Shown here: positions 1-6,457 of the stretch, piece after piece | Position numbering within the stretch: the first letter of the stretch is position 1 | Layout of the letters: each line of letters starts with the position of its first letter | Source of the DNA: Prevotella sp. UBA6387 | Lineage (GTDB): Bacteria > Bacteroidota > Bacteroidia > Bacteroidales > Bacteroidaceae | DNA: 14,132 nt | NCBI GenBank assembly: GCA_002437565.1 | Contig: DJQL01000142.1 | Span: 16,976-31,107 of the forward strand | Direction: 5' to 3' | Translations under genes and position numbers: made by a program | Notes under the pieces: generated by a model | Seen by the model: only the letters and a program-made list of their open reading frames with translations | Databases searched by the model: none | What the model was told of the DNA's origin: nothing

Positions 1-114
1 GCTTGAATCGCGTTGCCTTATCACTTGAATCGCGATGCCATGCCACTTGAACGGCCATGCCTTTACGGCGTGGAGGCAGTGCGATTGAGGCCATATCGCC
101 ATGTCTTTGCGGCG
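1..114. repeat. Degenerate 22-nt tandem repeats
   Basis: Three adjacent 22-nt units (1-22, 23-44, 45-66) share the core CTTGAA(T/C)CG followed by a GCC-rich tail. The same phase is still visible further on: the 17-nt string at 54-70 (GCCATGCCTTTACGGCG) recurs at 98-114 with two mismatches, exactly 44 nt (two periods) away. Copy 2 contains the palindrome ATCGCGAT at 29-36. The period is not a multiple of three, which argues against a coding repeat, and there are no spacers, which argues against CRISPR. The array may continue left of the window. I do not recognise the element. Confidence 0.55.
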
Positions 115-293
115 TTATGACCAAAAGGTGTTGGCAATATTACGCATTGCCCATCGCCGAGCCCTTCTCTGGTTCCCTATTTCAACGCCTCTCGACGATG
201 CTTTTTTTGGATAATATTCTTTACAAAACCATCCAAGATTCATTATTGCCATTAGAGGAAAAAGACATTTTCTGAGAAAAAAACGGCCAAAAG
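115..293. other. Non-coding stretch before the tRNA
   Basis: I see no convincing gene here. A 72-codon ORF (57-275, plus) starts inside the repeats, but it is Cys/Trp-rich, resembles no family I know and lacks a recognisable start context. A clean hairpin is present at 133-151: GGCAAT pairs with ATTGCC around a 7-nt loop. The stretch becomes A/T-rich from about 200 and leads into the tRNA promoter. It could be the right part of an intergenic repeat element whose start lies outside the window. Confidence 0.4.
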
Positions 294-325
294 TTTGGTG
301 GGTTGGTAAAATGTTAGTACCTTTG
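294..325 (+). promoter_or_regulatory. Promoter of tRNA-Val
   Basis: TTTG at 294-297 and TACCTTTG at 318-325 are separated by 20 nt. They match the Bacteroidota primary sigma-factor consensus (TTTG near -33, TAnnTTTG near -7) and predict a transcription start around 331-333, about 12-14 nt before the mature tRNA. Confidence 0.8.
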
Positions 326-344
326 CACTCGCAAATGAGAACAA

Positions 345-419
345 GGGCGTTTAGCTCAGTTGGTTTAGAGCATCTGCCTTACAAGCAGAGGGTCGGCGGT
401 TCGAATCCGTCAACGCCCA
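345..419 (+). tRNA. tRNA-Val (anticodon UAC)
   Basis: A complete cloverleaf can be drawn. The acceptor stem GGGCGTT (345-351) pairs with AACGCCC (412-418), followed by discriminator A419. The anticodon stem TCTGC (373-377)/GCAGA (385-389) encloses loop CTTACAA, with anticodon TAC at 380-382, which reads GTA and related valine codons. The T-loop is TTCGAAT. The 3' CCA is not encoded: the sequence after A419 is CAG, so CCA must be added after transcription. The gene stands alone, with its own promoter and terminator, so it is a single-gene transcription unit. Confidence 0.97.
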
Positions 420-430
420 CAGGGGTGGTT

Positions 431-463
431 CCCGTAGTGATTTAGGTCGCTGCGGGATTTTTT
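431..463 (+). terminator. Intrinsic terminator after tRNA-Val
   Basis: CCCGTAGTGA (431-440) pairs with TCGCTGCGGG (447-456) over 10 bp with two G-U wobbles. The loop is 6 nt and a T run follows at 458-463. It closes the tRNA transcript 12 nt after the mature 3' end. Confidence 0.85.
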
Positions 464-491
464 ATGTTACCATTTCTAAAAAATCATTACT

Positions 492-525
492 TTTGTGGTC
501 GTTTCATAAGGTTTTTGTAATTTTG
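492..525 (+). promoter_or_regulatory. Probable purB promoter
   Basis: TAATTTTG (518-525) is a full TAnnTTTG -7 match. TTTG at 492-495 lies 22 nt upstream, slightly longer than the usual spacing. The predicted start is near 532, which gives a leader of about 75 nt for the purB ATG at 608. The ATG at 539 would be almost leaderless, which supports the downstream start. Confidence 0.65.
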
Positions 526-607
526 CAAGCAGTGTGAATTGCAAATTGCGTTTACAACCAGCATAGAAAATCACAGTCAGGTAATACGTATTATAACAAT
601 TAGTCAA

Positions 608-1954
608 ATGAATCTTGATGTATTGACGGCAATCTCGCCTATTGACGGTCGCTACAGGGGCAAGACGGAAGCCCTTGCCGATTATTATTCAGAGTATGCG
701 CTCATTCGCTATCGCATCCGTGTGGAGATAGAGTATTTCATCACTCTTTGCGAGCTACCCCTCCCACAGCTGAAGTCGTTCGACCACAGCCTCTTCCCGC
801 GCCTTCGGGACCTGTACCTCAACTTCAACGAGGAAGGCGCCCAGCGTGTTAAGGACATTGAGAAGGTTACCAACCACGATGTCAAGGCGGTTGAGTATTA
901 TATCAAGGAACAGTTTGACGCCATAGGCGGCTTGGACAGCTACAAGGAGTTTATCCATTTCGGCCTCACGTCGCAGGACATCAACAACACGTCTGTGCCA
1001 TTGGCGTTGAAAGAGTCGCTTCGCGACGTTTTCTATCCTCAGGTGGAGGAGCTCATAGCGCAGCTCCAGACTTACGCCGACGAGTGGAAAGACGTGCCCA
1101 TGCTCGCCAAGACCCATGGCCAGCCCGCGTCGCCGACGCGCCTGGGCAAGGAGATAATGGTGTATGTCTACAGGCTCACCGAGCAGCTCAACACTCTCAA
1201 GGCCTCGAAGATAACCGCCAAGTTTGGCGGCGCCACGGGCAATTTCAACGCCCATCACGTGGCTTATCCGGGCTACGACTGGCGTGCTTTCGGCAACAAG
1301 TTCGTCAGCGAGAAGCTCGGCCTGGAGCGTGAGCAGTATACCACCCAGATTTCCAACTACGACTATCTTGCCGCCATTTTCGATGGCATACGTCGCATCA
1401 ACACCATAATCATCGACCTCGACCGCGACTTCTGGATGTACATCTCCATGGACTACTTCAAGCAGAAGATCAAGGCCGGCGAGGTGGGCTCTTCGGCCAT
1501 GCCCCACAAGGTCAACCCAATAGACTACGAAAACAGCGAGGGCAACCTCGGCATGGCAAACGCCGTGCTGACGTTCCTCTCCACGAAGTTGCCCGTCAGC
1601 CGATTGCAGAGAGACCTGACCGACTCCACGGTGCTGCGCAACATTGGCGTGCCACTCGGCCACTCTGTCATCGCCATCCAGTCTACGCTCAAGGGCTTGC
1701 GCAAGCTCATCCTCCACGAGGAGAAAATCAGCGCCGACCTCGACAACACGTGGGCAGTGGTGGCTGAGGCCATACAGACAATCCTCCGTCGCGAGGGCTA
1801 TCCGCATCCTTACGAGGCGTTGAAGCAGCTCACCCGTACCAATACGGCGATGACGGAAGAAACCATCCACGATTTCATCAATAGTTTAAATGTCAAGCCG
1901 GAGGTCAAGCAAGAGCTCCTTGCCATCACTCCGCATAATTACACAGGTATTTAG
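608..1954 (+). CDS. purB: Adenylosuccinate lyase
   Basis: Adenylosuccinate lyase works in the cytoplasm as a homotetramer of the fumarase/aspartase superfamily. It removes fumarate from SAICAR in purine synthesis and from adenylosuccinate in AMP synthesis. The 448-residue product has the expected N-terminus (MNLDVLTAISPIDGRY), a His-containing TxGQPAS-type motif with KTHGQPAS around His170, and the superfamily signature SSAMPHKVN at 295-303, with the catalytic serine on its flexible loop. The length matches PurB of the E. coli type (about 456 aa). An in-frame ATG at 539 would add 23 residues with no family counterpart and would sit almost on the predicted transcription start, so I chose 608. 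The next gene starts 71 nt downstream with no clear promoter between, so co-transcription is likely. Confidence 0.95.
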   Translation: MNLDVLTAISPIDGRYRGKTEALADYYSEYALIRYRIRVEIEYFITLCELPLPQLKSFDHSLFPRLRDLYLNFNEEGAQRVKDIEKVTNHDVKAVEYYIKEQFDAIGGLDSYKEFIHFGLTSQDINNTSVPLALKESLRDVFYPQVEELIAQLQTYADEWKDVPMLAKTHGQPASPTRLGKEIMVYVYRLTEQLNTLKASKITAKFGGATGNFNAHHVAYPGYDWRAFGNKFVSEKLGLEREQYTTQISNYDYLAAIFDGIRRINTIIIDLDRDFWMYISMDYFKQKIKAGEVGSSAMPHKVNPIDYENSEGNLGMANAVLTFLSTKLPVSRLQRDLTDSTVLRNIGVPLGHSVIAIQSTLKGLRKLILHEEKISADLDNTWAVVAEAIQTILRREGYPHPYEALKQLTRTNTAMTEETIHDFINSLNVKPEVKQELLAITPHNYTGI

Positions 1955-1970
1955 TTTTTAAAAAAGTATT

Positions 1971-2012
1971 ATGTCTGTGAAGACCTATAGTGATATAGTC
2001 TTCATGGATTAA
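1971..2012 (+). promoter_or_regulatory. Upstream mini-ORF with embedded hairpin
   Basis: In the gap between purB and the pseudouridine synthase, an ATG at 1971 preceded by an A/T-rich stretch opens a 13-codon ORF (MSVKTYSDIVFMD) ending in TAA at 2010-2012, 13 nt before the next start codon. Most of it can fold: TGAAGAC (1978-1984) pairs with GTCTTCA (1998-2004), then, after a bulged C1985, TATA pairs with TATA around a GTGA (GNRA-type) loop at 1990-1993. No T run follows, so this is not an ordinary terminator. Translation of the mini-ORF would have to unfold the hairpin. A role in controlling the downstream gene is inference; chance is possible in so short a sequence. Confidence 0.4.
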
Positions 2013-2025
2013 GCAAGTTACTACT

Positions 2026-3483
2026 ATGTCAGAAGAACAGGAAAAGACGCAGGCGGCCCAAGAGCCGCAGAGAGATGCCCGTGAGGGGTATTCACATGTG
2101 AGCGGACATCAGAATCAGCGGGATTTCAACCCCGGAACAGGGCGCACGCAGCGCCCACGCATACATGCCACGGCTTCGCGCCCACAGTATGGCGCTAACC
2201 GCGTGTCCACTGGCAAGCCAGCGGACGGCGGCTTCCGTCCACAGGGCTTTGGCGCTGCTTTGGACAGCGACCAGCCTCGCCAGCAGGGTGGCTACCAGCC
2301 CCGTCAGGGTGGTTACCAGCCTCGCCAGCAGGGTGGCTACCAACCCCGCCAGGGCGGTTATCAGCCTCGTCAGCAGGGTGGCTACCAACCCCGCCAAGGC
2401 GGTTATCAGCCTCGTCCTCGCTACAATGCCGAGGGTGGCTACCAGCCCCGTCAGCAGGGCGACTATCAGCCGCGCCCACGCTACAATGCCGAGGGTGGCT
2501 ACCAGCCCCGTCAGCAGGGCGACTACCAGCCTCGCCCACGCTACAACGCCGAGGGCGGCTATCAGCCACGCCGCCAGGGTGGCTATGGCAACCGTCAGGG
2601 TGGCTACAACAACCGCCAGGGTGGTTACGGCAACAACCGCCAGGGCGGATATGGCAACAACGGTTATCGTGGATTCAACAATGGCCCACGTCAGGGTTAC
2701 GACCCGAATGCCAAGTACAGCATGAAGAAGCGCATCGAGTATAAGGAAGAGCACGTCGACCCGGACGAGCCCATACGCTTGAACAAGTATCTTGCCAACG
2801 CCGGCGTGTGCTCGCGTCGCGAGGCCGATGAGTTCATAGCCTCTGGCGTGGTGAAGGTGAATGGCGCGGTGGTCACCGAGCTTGGCACCAAGGTGAAGCG
2901 CTCCGATGAGGTGCTCTTCCGTGAGAATCCGGTGACGATAGAGAAGAAGGTGTATATCCTTCTCAACAAGCCAAAGGACTATGTCACCACTTCCGACGAT
3001 CCTCAGCAGCGCAAGACCGTGATGGATCTCGTGAAAGACGCCTGCCCGGAGCGTATCTATCCTGTGGGGCGCCTCGACCGCAACACCACGGGCGTGCTCC
3101 TGCTCACCAACGATGGCGAGTTGGCCTCAAAGCTGACGCATCCTAAGTTTCTCAAGAAGAAGGTGTACCACGTCTTCCTCGACAAGAACGTTTCCACCGA
3201 GGATCTCCAGAAGATTGCCGATGGCATAGAGCTTGAGGACGGAGAGGTGCATGCCGATGCCATAGAGTACGCCGATGAGCGCGACCACTCGCAGGTAGGC
3301 ATTGAGATACACAGCGGACGCAATCGTATCGTGCGCCGCATATTCGAGGCACTTGGCTATCGCGTCATCAAGCTCGACAGGGTGCAGTTCGCTGGCCTGA
3401 CGAAGAAGAATCTCCGTCGTGGCGACTGGCGTTTCCTGACGGAGAAGGAAGTCGACATGCTGCGTAGCGGAATGTTCGAATAA
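2026..3483 (+). CDS. rluB: RsuA/RluB-family rRNA pseudouridine synthase with RGY/Q-rich extension
   Basis: The enzyme isomerises a specific uridine in rRNA to pseudouridine; RluB acts on 23S rRNA position 2605 (E. coli numbering). An S4 RNA-binding domain starts near residue 251 (RLNKYLANAGVCSRREAD) and runs to about 300. The catalytic domain follows, with the family motif GRLDRNTTG, whose Asp351 is the expected nucleophile, and LLLTNDGELA just after. RluB is favoured over RsuA, RluE or RluF by overall resemblance only; the target site cannot be read from the sequence. Unusual is the long N-terminal region: roughly residues 86-225 are built from GGYQPRQ-like units, three 20-residue repeats with RPRYNAEGGYQPR, and a GGYGNNRQ tail. 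It is strongly basic and probably disordered, like the Gly/Arg-rich extensions of RNA-binding proteins. The gene lies between purB and asnS, with no clear promoter of its own. Confidence 0.88.
   Translation: MSEEQEKTQAAQEPQRDAREGYSHVSGHQNQRDFNPGTGRTQRPRIHATASRPQYGANRVSTGKPADGGFRPQGFGAALDSDQPRQQGGYQPRQGGYQPRQQGGYQPRQGGYQPRQQGGYQPRQGGYQPRPRYNAEGGYQPRQQGDYQPRPRYNAEGGYQPRQQGDYQPRPRYNAEGGYQPRRQGGYGNRQGGYNNRQGGYGNNRQGGYGNNGYRGFNNGPRQGYDPNAKYSMKKRIEYKEEHVDPDEPIRLNKYLANAGVCSRREADEFIASGVVKVNGAVVTELGTKVKRSDEVLFRENPVTIEKKVYILLNKPKDYVTTSDDPQQRKTVMDLVKDACPERIYPVGRLDRNTTGVLLLTNDGELASKLTHPKFLKKKVYHVFLDKNVSTEDLQKIADGIELEDGEVHADAIEYADERDHSQVGIEIHSGRNRIVRRIFEALGYRVIKLDRVQFAGLTKKNLRRGDWRFLTEKEVDMLRSGMFE
2281..2700 (+). 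repeat. In-frame repeat tract in rluB
   Basis: Direct repeats encode the extension of the pseudouridine synthase. Units of about 21-24 nt (GGYQPRQ or QQGGYQPR) fill 2281-2410. A 60-nt unit follows, at 2413-2472 and 2473-2532 with a diverging third copy from 2533. The second and third copies are almost identical over their first half at nucleotide level. Shorter GGYGN/RQGGY units continue to about 2690. Every unit is a multiple of three, so changes in copy number keep the frame, and recent duplication or slippage is likely. Confidence 0.85.
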
Positions 3484-3551
3484 GGCTCCGTGGGCAAGCG
3501 GCCTTGACAAAGGAAATATTATAAACAGAAAATTAACCATTAAGCAAAGGA

Positions 3552-3626
3552 CCTCTCTAAGCGTCACCCATGCGGCTCGATGGAGTCGCGGCACTCTTGC
3601 GACATAGTGGGCTTGGAGAGGCTTTT
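3552..3626 (+). promoter_or_regulatory. Stem-loop leader before asnS
   Basis: CCTCTCTAAGC (3552-3562) pairs with GCTTGGAGAGG (3611-3621) over 11 bp with one G-U wobble. The stem continues inward across small internal loops through CAC/GTG (3565-3567/3607-3609) and ATG/CAT (3570-3572/3603-3605). It is capped by a TCGC/GCGA hairpin (3586-3589/3599-3602), with GAGT/ACTC as a competing pairing. It is followed by C and TTTT (3623-3626) and then the asnS start at 3633. It could be an attenuator-like leader of asnS, a terminator or processing site for the upstream transcript, or both. No TAnnTTTG promoter is visible in 3484-3551. Confidence 0.55.
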
Positions 3627-3632
3627 AATAAT

Positions 3633-5021
3633 ATGAGAACAAAAGTCATTGACGCTCTGAAGAGCACCGATTATAACAAGGAAATCACTGTCAAGGGCTG
3701 GGTGCGTTCACACAGGAGCAGCAAGGCTGTAGATTTCATAGCCTTGAACGACGGCTCTACCATCAAGAACATTCAGGTGGTCGTGGTTCCCGACAAGTTC
3801 GACGCAGACATGCTGAAGAGCATCACCACGGGCGCGTGCATCCGGGCCACGGGCATCCTCGTGGAGAGCCAGGGCAAGGGGCAGACCGTGGAAGTGCAGG
3901 CTTCCGACATCGAGGTCTACGGTCTCTGCCCATCCGATTATCCCATGCAGAAGAAGGGACAGTCGTTTGAGTACATGCGCCAGTATGCGCACATGCGTCT
4001 GCGCACGAATACGTTTGGGGCCGTGTTTCGCATTCGCCACAACATGGCGATAGCCATCCACAAATACTTCCACGAGCACGGATTCTATTATTTCAACACT
4101 CCGCTGATTACCGCCAGCGACTGCGAGGGAGCTGGCGAGATGTTCCAGGTGACCACGCTCGACCTCGACCGCGTGGCAAAGAGCGGCAAGGTGGAATACG
4201 ACAAGGATTTCTTCGGCAAGAAGTGCAATCTCACCGTCTCTGGGCAGCTTGAGGGCGAACTTGGCGCCACGGCGCTTGGCGCCATCTATACTTTCGGCCC
4301 GACATTCCGCGCCGAGAACAGCAACACGCCTCGTCACCTCGCCGAGTTCTGGATGATTGAGCCTGAGGTGGCCTTCATGGACAAGGACGAGCTGATGGAC
4401 CTTGAGGAAGACTTCATCAAGTATTGCGTGCGCTGGGCGCTCGACAATTGCCGCGACGACCTTGAGTTCCTCAACAAGATGATAGACAAGACCTTGATAC
4501 AGACCTTGGAGAATGTCATCAAGGAGGACTTCGTGCGCTTGCCTTACACGGAGGGTATCAACATCCTTCAGCAGGCGGTGAAGGACGGTCATAAGTTTGA
4601 GTTCCCAATCACGGGCTGGGGCATGGACCTCGCCTCGGAGCACGAGCGTTATCTCGTGGAGGAGCATTTCAAGCGCCCCGTCATCATGACCGACTACCCC
4701 ACGGAGATAAAGGCGTTCTACATGAAGAAGAATGCCGATGGCAAGACGATGCAAGGCACCGACGTGCTCTTCCCGCGCATTGGTGAGATTATCGGAGGCT
4801 CGGTGCGTGAGGAGAACTACAAGAAGCTCCTTGACGAAATAGACCGCCGCGGCATGAAGGAAGAGACTTACAGCTGGTATCTCGACACCCGCAAATACGG
4901 CTCGTGCCCACACGCAGGCTTCGGCCTTGGCTTCGAGAGACTTATCCTCTTCGTGACGGGTATGCAAAACATTCGCGATGTCATACCGTTCCCACGCACG
5001 CCAAAGAACGCGGAATACTAA
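3633..5021 (+). CDS. asnS: Asparaginyl-tRNA synthetase
   Basis: This cytoplasmic class IIb synthetase activates asparagine with ATP and charges tRNA-Asn. The 462-residue product begins with an OB-fold anticodon-binding domain (VKGWVRSHRSS near residue 18). The class II catalytic core follows: motif 2 with FRAENSNTPRHLAEFW from residue 225 (Arg226) and motif 3 GFGLGFER at 429-436 (Arg436), close to the C-terminus as usual. The length fits bacterial AsnRS, and the core resembles AsnRS more than AspRS, with no GAD insertion. The frame stays open upstream to an ATG at 3570, but that start lies inside the leader stem and would add 21 residues not typical of the family. The ATG at 3633 follows an A/T-rich TTTTAATAAT stretch, as other starts here do. 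Presence of this gene suggests direct asparaginylation rather than reliance on the amidotransferase route. Confidence 0.95.
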   Translation: MRTKVIDALKSTDYNKEITVKGWVRSHRSSKAVDFIALNDGSTIKNIQVVVVPDKFDADMLKSITTGACIRATGILVESQGKGQTVEVQASDIEVYGLCPSDYPMQKKGQSFEYMRQYAHMRLRTNTFGAVFRIRHNMAIAIHKYFHEHGFYYFNTPLITASDCEGAGEMFQVTTLDLDRVAKSGKVEYDKDFFGKKCNLTVSGQLEGELGATALGAIYTFGPTFRAENSNTPRHLAEFWMIEPEVAFMDKDELMDLEEDFIKYCVRWALDNCRDDLEFLNKMIDKTLIQTLENVIKEDFVRLPYTEGINILQQAVKDGHKFEFPITGWGMDLASEHERYLVEEHFKRPVIMTDYPTEIKAFYMKKNADGKTMQGTDVLFPRIGEIIGGSVREENYKKLLDEIDRRGMKEETYSWYLDTRKYGSCPHAGFGLGFERLILFVTGMQNIRDVIPFPRTPKNAEY

Positions 5022-5071
5022 GATTTTAGAAAAAAAACTGTAAAAAAACGGTCACCTATTAAATTATTTGC

Positions 5072-5109
5072 TAACTTTGCAAAAGGATTTAGTGTGGCTT
5101 TTACATTTG
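5072..5109 (+). promoter_or_regulatory. One or two promoters of the ompA-family gene
   Basis: Two TAnnTTTG matches lie 30 nt apart: TAACTTTG at 5072-5079 and TACATTTG at 5102-5109. The TTTG ending the first (5076-5079) sits 22 nt before the second and could serve as its -33 element; the first has no clear TTTG upstream. Starts would fall near 5086 and 5116, giving leaders of about 65 or 35 nt. Which is used, or whether both are, cannot be told from sequence. Confidence 0.6.
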
Positions 5110-5150
5110 AGAGAAATAATTAAGAGAATATTAACTAAATTAATCGCTTT

Positions 5151-6266
5151 ATGAAGTGCATTAAGACTTTATTGGTCGCAGCGTTGGTCCTTGGTGGATC
5201 TTCGGCTGCCATGGCTCAAGCCACTTATACGGATAAGGAAGGCAATGAGTACACATTCAAGAAGCACGCATTCCTCGATTTGCAGGGTGGTGCTCAGTAC
5301 ACGCTCGGTGAGGCTAAGTTCGGTGACCTTATCTCACCCAACGTACAGCTTGGTATCGGCTATCAGTTCAATCCTTGGTTTGGCGCTCGCGTGGCTGTAA
5401 ACGCTTGGCAGAGCAAGGGGGGCTACAATGGCGTGACGGAAACCGGCAAGACTGCTCCTGCCAACGTCACTTATAAGTGGAAGTATGTCGCTCCTGGCAT
5501 CGACTTCATCTTCAACCTCAGCAACGCTATCTGCGGTTGGAACCCTAACCGCGTGTTCAACCTCAGCGCGTTCATCGGCGGCGGTGCCAACATCGCTTTC
5601 GACAACGACGAGGCTAACGCCCTGGCCAAGGACTATGAGATGCGTTACAACTGGGAAGGCACAAAGGTGCGCCCTGTAGGCCGTGGCGGTGTGGAGCTGA
5701 ACTTCCGCGTCAGCAAGGCTGTCAGCATCATGCTCGAGGGTAACGCCAACATCCTGACAGATAAGTACAACTCTAAGAAGGCCGGCAACCCCGACTGGTA
5801 TTTCAATGCCCTCGCAGGTCTGCGCATCAACCTCGGCAAGAGCTATACGAAGAAGACTCCGGAACCAGCTACTGCCCCAGAGCCACAAAAGGAAGAGTAT
5901 GTTGAGCCAACACCGGCTCCAGCACCAGCTCCTGTGAAGGTTGAGCCTATCCGTCGCGACGTGTTCTTCACGATCAACAAGACTGCCGTTACAGCCAAGG
6001 AGCAGCCTAAGGTTGACGACATCGTGGCTTACATGAACGAGCACCCAGAGGCTAAGGTGACCGTGACAGGTTACGCTGACGCTGGCACGGGCAACAACAG
6101 GATTAACGACCGTCTTGCAGCACAGCGTGCAGCAACAGTGGTGAAAGCCCTCAAGGCCAAGGGTATCGACGCAAGCCGCATCACTTCAGACAGCAAGGGC
6201 TCACGTGTGCAGCCGTTCGCAGAGAACGACAAGAACCGTGTCTCTATCATGATCGCTGAGCCTTAA
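5151..6266 (+). CDS. OmpA-family outer-membrane protein
   Basis: This protein is expected to span the outer membrane and hold it to peptidoglycan. It has a signal peptide (residues 1-22, hydrophobic core LLVAALVLGGSSAA, cleavage after AMA). A region of about 26-235, rich in alternating aromatic and polar residues, is consistent with a beta-barrel (FLDLQGGAQYTLGEAKFG, VQLGIGYQFNPWFGARV). A Pro/Ala/Glu linker spans 236-267, and a C-terminal OmpA-like domain runs from about 269 to 371, with VTGYADAGTG, NDRLAAQRA and NDKNRVSIM marking the peptidoglycan-binding fold. The 371-residue length fits Bacteroidota OmpA-like major porins. Codon choice looks more strongly biased than in the neighbours, and there is a dedicated promoter region and terminator, both pointing to high expression. 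The gene is probably monocistronic. Confidence 0.92.
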   Translation: MKCIKTLLVAALVLGGSSAAMAQATYTDKEGNEYTFKKHAFLDLQGGAQYTLGEAKFGDLISPNVQLGIGYQFNPWFGARVAVNAWQSKGGYNGVTETGKTAPANVTYKWKYVAPGIDFIFNLSNAICGWNPNRVFNLSAFIGGGANIAFDNDEANALAKDYEMRYNWEGTKVRPVGRGGVELNFRVSKAVSIMLEGNANILTDKYNSKKAGNPDWYFNALAGLRINLGKSYTKKTPEPATAPEPQKEEYVEPTPAPAPAPVKVEPIRRDVFFTINKTAVTAKEQPKVDDIVAYMNEHPEAKVTVTGYADAGTGNNRINDRLAAQRAATVVKALKAKGIDASRITSDSKGSRVQPFAENDKNRVSIMIAEP

Positions 6267-6304
6267 TAAGCCAACAGTTTCCATCGAAGGGAATATATAA
6301 GAGA

Positions 6305-6345
6305 AATCCCCGGTTTGCGATTGCAAGCCGGGGATTGTTGTTTGT
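6305..6345 (+). terminator. Terminator after ompA-family gene, possibly shared with tilS
   Basis: AATCCCCGGTTTGC (6305-6318) pairs with GCAAGCCGGGGATT (6323-6336) over 14 bp with one G-U wobble and a GATT loop, followed by T-rich sequence. Read on the minus strand the stem is followed by TTTCTCTTATAT, so it may also stop the convergent tilS operon, whose last gene ends at 6458. Confidence 0.85.
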
Positions 6346-6457
6346 TGATTGTTTGTTGATTTATTATCGGCAATCTTTTGCTGACCGCCTCACGTTTGTC
6401 GTAGTTAGTTTGAAAATGAGCCTTGCCTTTTGATGGTTGACGTTCCTTCCTGGCTTG

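Noticed and set aside
1..66. CRISPR array
   Set aside because: The units are contiguous with no variable spacers and are too diverged; no cas genes are in the window.
57..275. 72-codon plus-strand ORF before the tRNA
   Set aside because: It begins inside the 22-nt repeats, whose period breaks the frame, and has no promoter or family resemblance. I treat it as chance or as part of a repeat element.
755..1870. 371-codon open frame antisense to purB
   Set aside because: It mirrors purB codon structure. Long antisense frames are common opposite genes with high G/C at third positions, and the translation shows no domain.
2092..2754. 220-codon Ala/Val/Leu-rich frame antisense to the rluB repeat tract
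   Set aside because: It looks membrane-like only because it is the reverse reading of Gly/Gln/Arg/Tyr repeats; there is no start signal or promoter.
3570..3632. Longer asnS start
   Set aside because: The 21 added residues lie inside the leader stem and have no counterpart in typical AsnRS N-termini.
3708..4967. 419-codon open frame antisense to asnS
   Set aside because: It is opposite a fully conserved synthetase gene and its translation is low-complexity and His/Val/Leu-rich with no recognisable motif.
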